Shown: one piece after another, positions 25,313-35,282 of the stretch | Position numbering within the stretch: position 1 is the stretch's first letter | Layout: each line of letters begins with the position of its first letter | Source of the DNA: Neolewinella marina | GTDB lineage: Bacteria > Bacteroidota > Bacteroidia > Chitinophagales > Saprospiraceae | NCBI RefSeq assembly: GCF_002631205.1 | Contig: NZ_PDLO01000002.1 | Coordinates: 434,001 to 498,000, forward strand | Length of the DNA stretch: 64,000 nt | Direction of reading: 5' to 3' | Program-made: the position numbers and the translations under genes | The notes under the pieces: model-generated | What the model was told of the DNA's origin: nothing | The model's input: the letters and a program-made list of their open reading frames with translations, nothing else | Databases searched by the model: none

Positions 25313-28300
25313 CCCAGCTTCCCGGGGTAGAAGGTCAACTGATCGATCCACCCCAGGTCCGCTGGCCGGTGGTGGCCCATGTCGTCGGTAACCACCCCAC
25401 CTTCTCCTTTCCAGACCAGGTACAGGTCGCCCCGCTCACGCCGGGGTGGCAACCGCAGGTCAACCTCCCGGTATCCCTCCCCGGCCGCGACGGTCGTTTG
25501 CGTCAGCAGTTGCCCCTCCGGTCCGCCCAGGTAGAGGCCCAGCTCCCCTTCACTTTCCGCGTGCAGCCGCAGCCGTAGACCACCGAGGTCCGTCAGGTCG
25601 ATGTCCGCCAATTTCATCCAGCCGCCGGGCCGGAAACTCACCACCCGGAAGGCGTTGCGCTGGCCGCTGCCGGGCACCGCGGCCCGGTAGAGTTCGTCGG
25701 CGGCCGATTCCGCCTCGAGGCTTGGATCGCGCAGCACCACCAGCCCCTGCCCCGTCAGGGCGGGAGCATCTCCCCTACCCCCCGCGTCGCGGTAGCTGGC
25801 CGACAGCACGTAGCTCCCCTCCCCCTGTCCGGGACGCACCGTGCCGGCCAGCGGCATCCGTCCCGGATTGTTCAGTGAAAGGATGTAGCCGACCATAGCA
25901 CGCGCATCCTCCCGGGAAAGGGTTGGATGGGCGGACATCATCCGCTCTCCCCAGTTTCCATTGCCGCCCCGGATCACTTTCTCCGCCAGCCGGTCGATGG
26001 TGGCGGGGGCATCGTCGTACCGCTCGGCTACTTCCAGGTAGGAGGGCCCTACGTTGGCGGAGCGCTCCCGGTGGCAGGTGGAGCAATCCCCTTCGGCGAG
26101 GAGGGCCTGACCGGCGACGTAGCGCAGATCGCCGGCGGGCAGGCTGCGCTTGCCCAGCCGGAGGGCGGAGACGAGCTCCGGATCCTGGATCCAGTCGCCG
26201 TTGACCACGGCCTGACGGACGTCGAGCGTTCCGCCGGCTGCATCTTCTTCGTCTTCCACCAGGGTGCGGTAGCTGATCTCCTGCCGGTCGGGAAAGAGGA
26301 AGCTGGCGTTGCCGTTAGTGGCCAGGGTCACCCGGGGGCGGGCGTTCCCCACCACCAGTTCCCGGCTGGTTTCGCTGCGGGCCCCGCTCGGGTCGCGCAC
26401 CTCCAGCCGTACCAGATGGGGCCCGGGAGAGGTCAGGGTGGGCTCAAATACGGCCGTAGTTCCCGCGGGCGCTCCGTCGACAAACCAGCGGTAGGACAGG
26501 CTGTCGGCGGGGTCGGGGTCGTAGCTCTGCTCCGCGCTCAGGCGGGGGCGGAAGGGAATACCGCCCGCGGTTTCCGACACCTCGGCTATGGCCACCGGGG
26601 GCCGGTTGCCCCGGCTGTAGGTGATGCGTACCAGCCGGGCGTCGGGGTTATTCATGAAGTAGTCGTTGCCGTATTCCAGGACGTACAGGGCGCCGTCGCG
26701 GCCAATCTTGAGGTCGATGGGTTTGCTGACGGGCCAGTCGGGCAGAAAATCCTCGATCTGGACGACCGATTGGCGGGCGCTGTCGAGGGTGACGACCTTG
26801 ATCCAGCTGCGGGCCCACTCGTAGATGAACCACTTGCCGTGGTAGTAGGCCGGCAGGGCCCGCCCCGCGATGGGGAGCAGGCGAGTGGAATCGTAAAAGG
26901 GACCGGCCATGGCCGATCGCGATCCCTGACCCAGCTGGGGAAATTCGCTGCTCGGCCCGTAGGGGTACCAGATGAGGGCGGGGCGGGCCGGGGGGAGTTC
27001 TCGGCGGCCGGTATTGTTGGGGGAGTCGTTCAGCGGTGCCGCGGGATCAAAGAGAACCCCCACGGCATCGGTGGCGAAGTCGCGGTCCGGGTAGGCGAAG
27101 TTGTCCCCTACGAAGTACGGCCAGCCGTAGTTGCCGGCTTCCCGGGCCTGGTTCCACTCGTCGTAGCTCTGGGGGCCGTAGCGACCGGCCTCCCCTACGT
27201 CTGGGCCCACGTCGCCCCAGTAGAGGTAGTTCGTCCAGGGATCGACGGTTACCCGAAATGGGTTGCGGGCCCCCATCACGTAGATCTCCGGCGCCCCGTC
27301 GGAACCGTCGGCCGGGAATAGATTGCCCTCGGGGATGGCGTAGCCCCCTTCCGCCAGCGGTTGGATGCGCAGGATCTTGCCCCGCAAGTCGTGGGTATTC
27401 CCGCTGGATTTCTGGGCGTCGAAGGGTCCGCGGCCGGGGCGCTCGTCGATGGGTGTATACCCGTTGCTCTCCTTGCTGCTGGTGTTGTCGCCGGTACTGA
27501 GGTAGAGCAGTCCGTCGGGGCCGAATTCCACGCTCCCTCCGGAATGGCAGCAGGTTTCCCGCTGCACCGGCACCCGTAGCACCTCGGTTTCCGATCCTTC
27601 CACCAGTGTTCCGCCGCGGAATTCCCACCGGCTCAGCACCTGGTCGGTGGAGTCGCAGGGGGCCGGACTGTAGTACAGGTAGATGTAATGATTCTCGCGG
27701 CCGTAGCCTGGATCCAGGGCCAGTCCGTGCAGCCCGTCCTCGTAGTTGCCTTCCGTACAGACTTCGAACTCCCGCACGACGCGGGTTGCGCCGCTGCGGG
27801 GGTCGTACAACTTCATTTTGCCGCGGCGTTCGAGGAAGAGCACCTGTCCGCCTGGCAGCAGTTCCATTTCCATGGGCTCGTAAATGTCGTTGTCGAGCAC
27901 TTCCACTTGGAAGCGGTCCCACTGGGGGGCGGCGGGGGGCAGCTCGACCGCCTCTCCCGTCGGAGCATCCGCGGCCGTGTAGAAGGCCTGCACCTCCTCC
28001 GTAACGGGCGCGTCGGCTGGGGCGTACACCCTACCCAGCCCGTGGGGTACGGTGCCGCCAGCGGCCGCCTCCCGGACTTGGGCGTACCACTGCCATTCGT
28101 AGGGAATGTCCGGACGGTCGTCCTGGATCAGTAGCCGTCCGCCCGCCAGCACGAAGCGCTCCACGGCACGCTGCCGGTGGGGGGTGAGGCTGTCGTAGGC
28201 CAGGTCCACCAGGGCCAGGTTGCGGTACTGGAAGAGGGAATCTTCGTCGAGCAGGGCGTAGCTGTCGGCCGCGCGGGTGCCCAAATTGGCCAAACCGGCG

Positions 28301-28437
28301 AGCCAGCCATCACCCCCCCCGCCGATGACCAGCAGGGGGCTTTCCGCGGGGAGTTCAACGCGTTCCAGGGCCCGGCGATCGTCGGAGCAAGAGAGCAGCA
28401 GAAAGAGAAGGAAGGAGGAGAGAAAGAACCGGATCAT
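25306..28437 (-). CDS. Multi-domain PQQ-type sugar dehydrogenase lipoprotein with cytochrome c and CBM-like domains
   Basis: A 1043-residue lipoprotein (signal ending LLLSC). Domains in order: a degenerate ThuA-like region (about 30-135; the usual ThuA ending DTEYDWPWY is IPYEWQWY here), a six-bladed soluble glucose dehydrogenase-type propeller (about 175-605, with GLHGLALDPGYG, GPDGLLYLSTGD and ARNPFR), a PKD-like domain (about 615-715), a class I cytochrome c with CSTCH at about 785-789 and a Met ligand near GERMM, and a C-terminal CBM6-like sandwich from LEAES (about 900-1040). It probably oxidises a sugar at the cell surface and passes electrons to its own heme. Confidence 0.86.
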   Translation of the reverse strand: MIRFFLSSFLLFLLLSCSDDRRALERVELPAESPLLVIGGGGDGWLAGLANLGTRAADSYALLDEDSLFQYRNLALVDLAYDSLTPHRQRAVERFVLAGGRLLIQDDRPDIPYEWQWYAQVREAAAGGTVPHGLGRVYAPADAPVTEEVQAFYTAADAPTGEAVELPPAAPQWDRFQVEVLDNDIYEPMEMELLPGGQVLFLERRGKMKLYDPRSGATRVVREFEVCTEGNYEDGLHGLALDPGYGRENHYIYLYYSPAPCDSTDQVLSRWEFRGGTLVEGSETEVLRVPVQRETCCHSGGSVEFGPDGLLYLSTGDNTSSKESNGYTPIDERPGRGPFDAQKSSGNTHDLRGKILRIQPLAEGGYAIPEGNLFPADGSDGAPEIYVMGARNPFRVTVDPWTNYLYWGDVGPDVGEAGRYGPQSYDEWNQAREAGNYGWPYFVGDNFAYPDRDFATDAVGVLFDPAAPLNDSPNNTGRRELPPARPALIWYPYGPSSEFPQLGQGSRSAMAGPFYDSTRLLPIAGRALPAYYHGKWFIYEWARSWIKVVTLDSARQSVVQIEDFLPDWPVSKPIDLKIGRDGALYVLEYGNDYFMNNPDARLVRITYSRGNRPPVAIAEVSETAGGIPFRPRLSAEQSYDPDPADSLSYRWFVDGAPAGTTAVFEPTLTSPGPHLVRLEVRDPSGARSETSRELVVGNARPRVTLATNGNASFLFPDRQEISYRTLVEDEEDAAGGTLDVRQAVVNGDWIQDPELVSALRLGKRSLPAGDLRYVAGQALLAEGDCSTCHRERSANVGPSYLEVAERYDDAPATIDRLAEKVIRGGNGNWGERMMSAHPTLSREDARAMVGYILSLNNPGRMPLAGTVRPGQGEGSYVLSASYRDAGGRGDAPALTGQGLVVLRDPSLEAESAADELYRAAVPGSGQRNAFRVVSFRPGGWMKLADIDLTDLGGLRLRLHAESEGELGLYLGGPEGQLLTQTTVAAGEGYREVDLRLPPRRERGDLYLVWKGEGGVVTDDMGHHRPADLGWIDQLTFYPGKLGK

Positions 28438-28534
28438 ACAGTAAGGAATAACGATTCGCCAAGTTACACCGCCCCGGTGAAGGCGACCAGGGCAAACGCA
28501 ACCGATTACTTACCTTGCCCTGACTGGATTCCCC

Positions 28535-28551
28535 TGCACCCGCGTACGCGC
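28535..28551 (+). repeat. Copy F of the recurring GC-rich motif
   Basis: GCACCCGCGTACGCGCC lies about 13 bp before the corA ATG, in the same orientation relative to the gene as copies A, C and E. It differs from the others by an internal TA. Confidence 0.35.
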
Positions 28552-28564
28552 CAACCCTAACCCC

Positions 28565-29650
28565 ATGCGAATCTATAACCTGCTGCGCTCCACCGAAGAG
28601 AAGGCCGTCACCGCCCGGCGGAAAGCCGGCGCGCCCCCCGGCACCATGATATATACCGGACACCGGGAGATGGAGCGGGTCCACGTGCACCTGACGCAGT
28701 ACCACGGCGACTTTCTGGAGGTACAGACGGAGGAAGAATCCATCCCCGCCCCCCGGACCCAGCAGGCCACCCAGTGGTACGATCTGCGGGGCCTCCACAA
28801 ACTGGAGCTGGTGGAGCGCCTGGGCCGGGAACACGGCATGCACCCCCTGGCGCTGGAAGACATCGTGGACGTGCACCAGCGGCCGAAGATGGAGGTCTAC
28901 GAGAACGGCGTCCTCTTCATCATCAAGGCCTTCGCCTTTGACGCGGCCACCCGCGACCTGAGCATGGAGCAGATCTCCATCTACCTCACCGAAAACACCG
29001 TGCTGAGCTTCCAGGAGGATGCCGGCGACCTCTTCCGCAGCGTCCGCAAGCGGCTGGAAACGTCCAGTGGGCGCATCCGCAGCCGGGGGCCGGACTACCT
29101 GGCCTACGCCCTGGTGGACAACATCGTGGACAAGTACTTCACCGTCATCGACCAGATCGAAAGCGAACTGGACCGGCTGGAGGACGTCATCATGAAGTCG
29201 CCGGAAATGTCGACCAAATCCCAGATCCACGACCTGCGGCTGGCCCTGCTCACCCTGCGCAAGAGCATCAGCCCCCTTAGGGAACTCATGAACCGCTTCA
29301 GCGATTCGGAAAGCCGCCTCATCAGCCAGGACACCCAGGTGTACGTGGCCGACTTGCGCGACCACGTCATCCAGATCACCGACCTGGTGGAAACCTACCG
29401 GGACGTGACCAACGGGCTGTACGACCTGTACGTCAGTGAGATCAGCTTCCGGATGAACAGCGTGATGCAGACGCTGACCATCGTTTCTACCATCTTCATC
29501 CCCCTGAGTTTTCTGGTGGGGGTGTACGGCATGAACTGGGAGTATATGCCCGAATTGCGCACCCGCTATGGCTACTTCGTGCTCTGGGGGGCCATGATTT
29601 TGATTATTGTCGGCATGCTGGCCTGGTTCCGCAGCCGGCGCTGGATCTAG
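28565..29650 (+). CDS. corA: CorA-type magnesium/cobalt transporter
   Basis: A 361-residue protein with a long cytoplasmic N-terminal domain and two C-terminal membrane helices. The signature YGMNWEYMPE places the ion-selective GMN at residues 322-324, between the helices, and the short basic tail FRSRRWI follows the second. CorA forms a pentamer that takes up Mg2+. The N-terminal 40 residues are basic and not typical. TACCTTGC at 28511 may be a weak -7 box. Confidence 0.94.
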   Translation: MRIYNLLRSTEEKAVTARRKAGAPPGTMIYTGHREMERVHVHLTQYHGDFLEVQTEEESIPAPRTQQATQWYDLRGLHKLELVERLGREHGMHPLALEDIVDVHQRPKMEVYENGVLFIIKAFAFDAATRDLSMEQISIYLTENTVLSFQEDAGDLFRSVRKRLETSSGRIRSRGPDYLAYALVDNIVDKYFTVIDQIESELDRLEDVIMKSPEMSTKSQIHDLRLALLTLRKSISPLRELMNRFSDSESRLISQDTQVYVADLRDHVIQITDLVETYRDVTNGLYDLYVSEISFRMNSVMQTLTIVSTIFIPLSFLVGVYGMNWEYMPELRTRYGYFVLWGAMILIIVGMLAWFRSRRWI

Positions 29651-29724
29651 TCCCCGGCCCGCCAGCGACACCCTCATCCGGTAGCGGACTTGGCGCCGGT
29701 ACCCATAAACCGGAAATGGATTTG

Positions 29725-29732
29725 TAAATTTG
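29725..29732 (+). promoter_or_regulatory. Candidate -7 box (TAAATTTG)
   Basis: TAAATTTG followed by CGCC fits the extended pattern TAnnTTTGCGCC and lies 25 bp before the ATG of the coiled-coil protein. The -33 region is unclear. Confidence 0.48.
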
Positions 29733-29757
29733 CGCCTTCAACAAAGCGGCCGCTGCC

Positions 29758-30687
29758 ATGAACAAACGTACCCTCACCATTATCGCCGTCATTCTGGCCC
29801 TGCTGCTGGTGGGTTCCCTGATCTGGGGGGTGACCACCCAGAGCAAGCTGGAAGCGGACTATTCCCAGAAGTCGGAAGAGGCCGAGCAGCTCACCCTGCT
29901 GCGCGATAAGCTGATGCAGTCGGTCGACAGTCTCGACCAAGCCTTCACCGAGGTGTCCAACGAAAACGCCGAACTGCAGGGGCAGCTCACCGAGGCCCAG
30001 GAAACCGCCAAGCGCGCCCTCTACGACATGCGGCAGGCCCAGCGGTCGCGCAAGAACGACAATACGGTAGCCTACCAGATGCGGGTGCAGATCGAAGACC
30101 TGATCAACGTACGTACCATGCTGGAAACCAGCATCGCGGAACTCGAGGAAGAAAACCAGGACCTGCGCGAGCGCAACGTGGCCCTGAGCCGCGACCTGAG
30201 CACCGCCAAGACCGAGGCCTACAACGCCAACAAGAAAGCCGACAACCTGACGCGGATGAACCGCAGCATGGAAGCCGACCTGGAACGTATGACGCTGGGG
30301 GCCTTCCGCGCCTCGGCCATGCAGGTGGACCTGCTGCGCAAGAACGGCTCCAACACCGCCAACGCCAGCCGCGCCCGCCGCATCGTGGTGAGCTTCGACC
30401 TCACCGACGTACCCCGGGAGTACCTGGGCGTACGGCCCATCTACCTGGTGCTGACCGACGAGTCGGCGACCCCCGTCATCAGCGAAAACCCGGTGCGGGC
30501 CAAGAGCATCGTCAACGGTGCCGAAAAGGACATCATCGCCCTGGAGGGCCGCGACGTGAACATCGAGCGCAACCAGCGCCTGACCTTCACCCACGAGCTC
30601 GACGACAAGCTCGCCGAGGGCTTCTACCGCGCCGAGATCTACACCGACGTGGGTATGCTCGGATCGGCCAAGGTGCAACTGCGGTAA
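29758..30687 (+). CDS. Membrane-anchored coiled-coil protein of unknown function
   Basis: A 309-residue protein. One N-terminal membrane helix (about 6-27, LTIIAVILALLLVGSLIWGV) is followed by a long coiled coil (about 30-195) and a beta-rich C-terminal domain (about 205-309) that begins ARRIVVSFDLTDV and ends in a YRAEIYTD-containing strand pair. The last 25 residues resemble the partial protein at the start of the window. The topology suggests an envelope protein with the coiled coil in the periplasm, or inside the cell if inverted. I do not recognise a function. Confidence 0.8.
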   Translation: MNKRTLTIIAVILALLLVGSLIWGVTTQSKLEADYSQKSEEAEQLTLLRDKLMQSVDSLDQAFTEVSNENAELQGQLTEAQETAKRALYDMRQAQRSRKNDNTVAYQMRVQIEDLINVRTMLETSIAELEEENQDLRERNVALSRDLSTAKTEAYNANKKADNLTRMNRSMEADLERMTLGAFRASAMQVDLLRKNGSNTANASRARRIVVSFDLTDVPREYLGVRPIYLVLTDESATPVISENPVRAKSIVNGAEKDIIALEGRDVNIERNQRLTFTHELDDKLAEGFYRAEIYTDVGMLGSAKVQLR

Positions 30688-30742
30688 GCGAACCGCTACC
30701 CCGAACGGGGAATTAAGGGATCTGAAAAAAAGCTAACAACTG

Positions 30743-31699
30743 ATGGTGTTTCTGGAATTTGAAAAGCCCCTCGAACAGCTCTACGAACAGCTCGAAAAGG
30801 TAAAGGAAGTAGGCGAAAACGGGGTGGTCGACATGCAGTCCACCATTGAGGAGCTCGAAGGAAAGATCAAGCAGACCCGCCGCGACATCTACGCCAACCT
30901 CACCGGCTGGCAACGGGTACAGCTGAGCCGCCACCCGGAGCGGCCCTACACCCTCTACTACATCGAGCAGATGTGCCGCAAGTTCGTGGAGCTCCACGGC
31001 GACCGCTGCTACGGCGACGACAAGGCCATCGTGGGTGGCATCGGTAACCTCGACGGGCAAACCGTCGTCATCATCGGCCACCAGAAGGGCGTCAACACCA
31101 AGATGCGGCAGTACCGCAACTTCGGCATGGCCAACCCCGAGGGCTACCGCAAGGCACTGCGGCTGATGAAACTGGCCGAACGCTTCGGCTTCCCGGTGAT
31201 CACCCTGATCGACACCCCGGGGGCCTTCCCCGGCATCGAGGCCGAAGAGCGGGGGCAGGCCGAGGCCATCGCCCGCAACCTCTTCGAGATGGCCCAGCTG
31301 CGGGTGCCCATCGTCTGCGCCGTCATCGGTGAAGGCGCCAGCGGCGGTGCCATCGGCATCGGCCTGGGCGACCACGTCATGATGCTCGAGAATACCTGGT
31401 ACTCCGTCATTTCCCCCGAAAGCTGCAGCAGCATCCTCTGGCGCAGCTGGGACTACAAGGAACAGGCCGCCGACGCCCTGAAGCTCACCGCCGAGGACAT
31501 GCACGGCTTCGGCATCGTAGACGAGATCGTCAAGGAACCCCACGGCGGGGCCCACTCCTCCCCCGAGGAGATGGCCAAGACCCTGAAGCGCCAGCTGAAG
31601 AAGGCCATCGCCGCCGTCCAGGAAAAATCGGTGGAGCAGATGGTCGAAGACCGCATCAACAAATACGTGGCCATCGGACCGGTGACCCACGCAAAGTGA
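30743..31699 (+). CDS. accA: Acetyl-CoA carboxylase carboxyltransferase subunit alpha
   Basis: A 318-residue protein with the N-terminal coiled segment ([18 protein letters not shown]), [16 protein letters not shown], the crotonase-like core with [19 protein letters not shown], and the oxyanion-hole region [12 protein letters not shown]. With AccD it transfers the carboxyl group from biotin to acetyl-CoA, giving malonyl-CoA. It lies away from accB and accC, which is usual, and no accD is in the window. The ATG follows an A-rich stretch without a Shine-Dalgarno sequence. Confidence 0.97.
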   Translation: MVFLEFEKPLEQLYEQLEKVKEVGENGVVDMQSTIEELEGKIKQTRRDIYANLTGWQRVQLSRHPERPYTLYYIEQMCRKFVELHGDRCYGDDKAIVGGIGNLDGQTVVIIGHQKGVNTKMRQYRNFGMANPEGYRKALRLMKLAERFGFPVITLIDTPGAFPGIEAEERGQAEAIARNLFEMAQLRVPIVCAVIGEGASGGAIGIGLGDHVMMLENTWYSVISPESCSSILWRSWDYKEQAADALKLTAEDMHGFGIVDEIVKEPHGGAHSSPEEMAKTLKRQLKKAIAAVQEKSVEQMVEDRINKYVAIGPVTHAK

Positions 31700-31755
31700 C
31701 GCCCGGTCACCCACTCCCCTTTATTCCCGGTTCATCCCGTTGACCTACCGATCCC

Positions 31756-32661
31756 ATGCAACCCTCCCTCCCCCCCTTCAGCGGCACCGGCGTAGCGCTT
31801 ATCACCCCATTCCGGGCGGATAAGTCCATCGACTACCCCGCCCTGGGCCGAATCATCGACTACGTGATCGACGGCGGGGTGGACTACCTGGTCTGCCTGG
31901 GCACCACCGGTGAGGCCATCACCCTGAGCACCCAGGAGTGCCGCGAGATCCTCGACTTCACCATCCGCCACGTCGACGAGCGGGTGCCCATCGTGGCCGG
32001 ATTTTTCGGCGGCAACTATACGGAGCGGCTCGCCGGGTTCATCCGCGACTACAACTTCGACGGGGTGGCCGGCATCATGTCCAGCAGCCCGGCCTACAGC
32101 AAGCCCCCCCAGGAGGGCATCTACCAGCACTACATGCGCATCGCCGAGGTGGCCCCCCGCCCCCTCATCATCTACAACGTGCCCGGCCGGACGAGCAGCA
32201 ACGTGCTGCCCGAAACCATCCTGCGGCTGGCCGAGGAGAGCGATCGCTTCGCCGCCGTGAAGGAAGCGAGTGGCGTACTGTCGCAGGCGACCGAGATCCT
32301 CCGCCACCGCCCCGACCGCTTCGGGGTGTTGTGCGGCGACGATCCCCTGGCCACCGCCATGATCGCCGTGGGCGGCCACGGGGGCATCAGCGTCATCGCC
32401 AACGCCCTGCCTTCTCACTTCAGCCGCATGGTCAACGCCGCCCTGAACAACGACGTTACCGAGGCCCGGCGGCTGAATTTCGACATGCTCGACATCCACC
32501 CCCTGCTTTACTGCGAGGGCAACCCAGTGGGCATTAAGGCCGCCGTTTCCCTGCTCGGCCTCTGTGAAAATCACCTGCGCGTGCCCCTCGTCCCCCTGAG
32601 CCTCCCCTACCAGGAGCAGCTGCAGGCGGCGCTGGAGCAAGTCCCCGGCCTGCACTCCTAG
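31756..32661 (+). CDS. dapA: 4-hydroxy-tetrahydrodipicolinate synthase
   Basis: A 301-residue TIM-barrel enzyme that condenses pyruvate with aspartate semialdehyde, the first step toward diaminopimelate and lysine. Visible residues: GTTGEA (49-54), the catalytic Tyr140 in IIYNVPGRTSSN, and the Schiff-base Lys169 in AAVKEASG. The full set of active-site residues supports true DapA over other members of the superfamily. It sits 56 bp after accA and 24 bp before the AsmA-like gene. Confidence 0.95.
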   Translation: MQPSLPPFSGTGVALITPFRADKSIDYPALGRIIDYVIDGGVDYLVCLGTTGEAITLSTQECREILDFTIRHVDERVPIVAGFFGGNYTERLAGFIRDYNFDGVAGIMSSSPAYSKPPQEGIYQHYMRIAEVAPRPLIIYNVPGRTSSNVLPETILRLAEESDRFAAVKEASGVLSQATEILRHRPDRFGVLCGDDPLATAMIAVGGHGGISVIANALPSHFSRMVNAALNNDVTEARRLNFDMLDIHPLLYCEGNPVGIKAAVSLLGLCENHLRVPLVPLSLPYQEQLQAALEQVPGLHS

Positions 32662-32685
32662 GGCAGGCCCCATCGTTTAACCGCT

Positions 32686-35217
32686 ATGCGCTTCTTACGC
32701 AACTCGATCTTTCTCCTCTTGCTGGTCGTGCTGCTGCCCCTGCTCGCCGTCCAGCTATTCGGCGGCTCCATCGCCCGGCAGGTGGTCAGTGCCCTCAACG
32801 ACCGCCTGCAGACCGAGATCGTCATCCAGGATTATGACTTGAGCCTGCTGCGGTCGTTTCCCCACCTGGCCGTCGACCTGCGCGGCGTCACCGTGGCCGG
32901 CAGCGACGGCAGCCAACTGCTGGAAGCCCGGCGCATGGCCTGCCGCCTCGACCTCGGCAGCCTCTTCGGCAAGATCCGCATCAAGGGCATCGTGGTGGAG
33001 GAAGGGAAGCTGCAGCTGTTCACCGACGTGGACGGCAACACCAACTACCAGCTGACCGGCTATACTTCCGTGGGCGACCAGGGCGCGGACGCGGGTGCCG
33101 AGCCCGTCGAGTTCGCCATCGACGAGGCGCGGCTCCGCAACGTCGTCCTCGTCTACCAGGACGCCCAGCTGCGCACCGACGCCCTGCTCACCGCCCGGGA
33201 AGCTACTTTTAGCGGGGATTTCGCCGCCGAGCGCTACACCCTGGCCACCGAAGCCGAACTGGACATTGCCTACCTCGACCAGGAGGGCTACCGCTACCTC
33301 GACCGCAAGCAGCTTGAACTCGAGGCCAACACCACCATCGACCACGCGGCCGGCACCTATACCTTCGCCCCCCTGCTGCTCCACGCCGGTGAGCTCACGG
33401 TGGAAGCCACCGGTACCCTGACCCCCACCGCCGATGGCATCACCACCGACCTGCGGCTGAGCAGCAGCCGTGGGGAACTGGCCGACGTGCTGGCCCTGCT
33501 GCCCCCCACCGCCGCTGCCCCCCTGGCCGACTGGGAAACCCGCGGCGACCTGACCCTTTCCGCCACCGTGCAGGGTCCCTGGACGCGCCGGGTGTTCCCC
33601 CGCTTCGACGGCCTGATGGCACTGTCCGACGGCCGGATCGAATACCCGCGACTGGACCTCGACGCCCGCAACCTGGAACTGGAAGCGCGCTTCGCCTACG
33701 TGGATACGCCCCGGGGCGGCGGCGTGCAGACCTTCTCCATCGAGCAGCTGTCAGGTTCCATCGACGGGGAGCCCTTCGATGTCTCCCTGCTCATGGAAGA
33801 CCTGGCCGACCCGCGCATTACCTTCCGCGCCGACGGCAGCTTCCCCATGGCGGCCCTGCCCGCCCTCTTCGACGGGGGTATGGTAGCCGAAGGTGAGGGA
33901 GTGCTGCGGCTCGAACGGGTCACCCTCAGCGGCCGCTACGCCGACATGATCGAGCCCCGCAATATGGGTCGGGTATCGACGGGGGGCACCCTGACCTTCG
34001 ACGACGCGGAACTGCTGGTGAACGGCCGGGAATTGTCCCTACCCACTGGCACCCTCCAGCTCGACGACAACGCCCTGACGGTCACCGATCTGGAAGTGGA
34101 AACGGGGGAAACCAGCCTGCGCTTCAGCGGCCGGGCCACCAACCTTGTGCCGGTACTTTTCGCCGACAGCCTCAATTCCCGCGACGCGGCCCTGGTCTTC
34201 GAGGCTACGCTGACCAGCGACCACTTCGACGTCGGGGAATTGCTGGCCCTGTCGGGGCCCGACGAAGAGGAAGCGGAAACTGCCGCGCCCACCACCCTCG
34301 ACAGCCTGGGGCAGCGGGCCAGGGAAAGGCGCAACCGCATCACCGAATTCCTGAACGGCCGCTTTGAAGCCACCATCGAAGACTGGCGCTGGGATGAGCT
34401 GGAGGGGGAAAACTTCCGCGGCCAGCTGCTCTTTTCCTCCGGGCAGGTAGCGGTGCGGGGACTGACCGACGCCATGGACGGGGAATTCCGCATCGACGCC
34501 ACCACCGACTTCGGGTTGCTCACCCGCACCCAGGCCCGCATCACCGCCCGGGCGGTCGACGCGGAAACCTTCTTCGCCCAGAACGAGAATTTCGGACAGG
34601 AATTCCTCACCGCCGACCACATCTCGGGCCGCATGAACGCCCGCATCCTGCTGGACCTCTACTACGACGACGCGGGCGAGATCGACTACAACCGCCTCGC
34701 CGCCCTGGCCGGACTGGAGATCCTCGACGGGGAACTCCGGGACTTCGAGATGCTGGAAAACTTCGCTTTCGCCCTCAAGTCCGGCGACCTGGAACGGGTA
34801 CGCTTCACCCGCCTCGCCAACTTCATCGAGATCGCCGACCGCACGGTCTACCTGCCGGCCATGCTGATCCAGAGCAGCGCCATCAACCTGACGCTGAGCG
34901 GGAGCCACACCTTCGACCAGCAGCTGGAATACTACATCAAGGTGAACGCCGGACAGGTGATCGCCAACAAGATCAGCCGCCACGACGACGACCTGGAGGT
35001 ACTGCCGGCCCGCAACGGACTGTTCAACCTGTACTACACCATCCGTGGGCCCCTGGAAAGCTACGTGGTGGAAACCGACAAGTCGGCCGTCAAGGACGAC
35101 TTCCGCCGCAGCGAATACCGCCGCGAACGCATCCGCCGCACCCTGGAGGAGCGCTTCCAGACGCCCATTGAACTGCTGCCCGTTCTGGAAGGCCCCGACG
35201 CCGACGTAGGCGGGTGA
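32686..35217 (+). CDS. AsmA-like family protein
   Basis: An 843-residue protein with one N-terminal membrane helix (about 7-25) and a long periplasmic part rich in repeating beta strands. The N-terminal region (VSALNDRLQTEIVIQDYDLS, then SFPHLAVDLRGVTV) and the C-terminal region (VYLPAMLIQSSAINLTLSGS followed by the DQQLEYYIKVN segment) are typical of AsmA proteins in Bacteroidota. AsmA-like proteins form hydrophobic grooves that move phospholipids between the membranes; that role is inferred from the family. It ends in a charged Arg/Glu-rich tail. Confidence 0.88.
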   Translation: MRFLRNSIFLLLLVVLLPLLAVQLFGGSIARQVVSALNDRLQTEIVIQDYDLSLLRSFPHLAVDLRGVTVAGSDGSQLLEARRMACRLDLGSLFGKIRIKGIVVEEGKLQLFTDVDGNTNYQLTGYTSVGDQGADAGAEPVEFAIDEARLRNVVLVYQDAQLRTDALLTAREATFSGDFAAERYTLATEAELDIAYLDQEGYRYLDRKQLELEANTTIDHAAGTYTFAPLLLHAGELTVEATGTLTPTADGITTDLRLSSSRGELADVLALLPPTAAAPLADWETRGDLTLSATVQGPWTRRVFPRFDGLMALSDGRIEYPRLDLDARNLELEARFAYVDTPRGGGVQTFSIEQLSGSIDGEPFDVSLLMEDLADPRITFRADGSFPMAALPALFDGGMVAEGEGVLRLERVTLSGRYADMIEPRNMGRVSTGGTLTFDDAELLVNGRELSLPTGTLQLDDNALTVTDLEVETGETSLRFSGRATNLVPVLFADSLNSRDAALVFEATLTSDHFDVGELLALSGPDEEEAETAAPTTLDSLGQRARERRNRITEFLNGRFEATIEDWRWDELEGENFRGQLLFSSGQVAVRGLTDAMDGEFRIDATTDFGLLTRTQARITARAVDAETFFAQNENFGQEFLTADHISGRMNARILLDLYYDDAGEIDYNRLAALAGLEILDGELRDFEMLENFAFALKSGDLERVRFTRLANFIEIADRTVYLPAMLIQSSAINLTLSGSHTFDQQLEYYIKVNAGQVIANKISRHDDDLEVLPARNGLFNLYYTIRGPLESYVVETDKSAVKDDFRRSEYRRERIRRTLEERFQTPIELLPVLEGPDADVGG

Positions 35218-35282
35218 TCGGCCCCGATTTGTCATAACACCTGGGGGACTCGGGCGTTATAGCGGGTACTGCGAACCAACAC

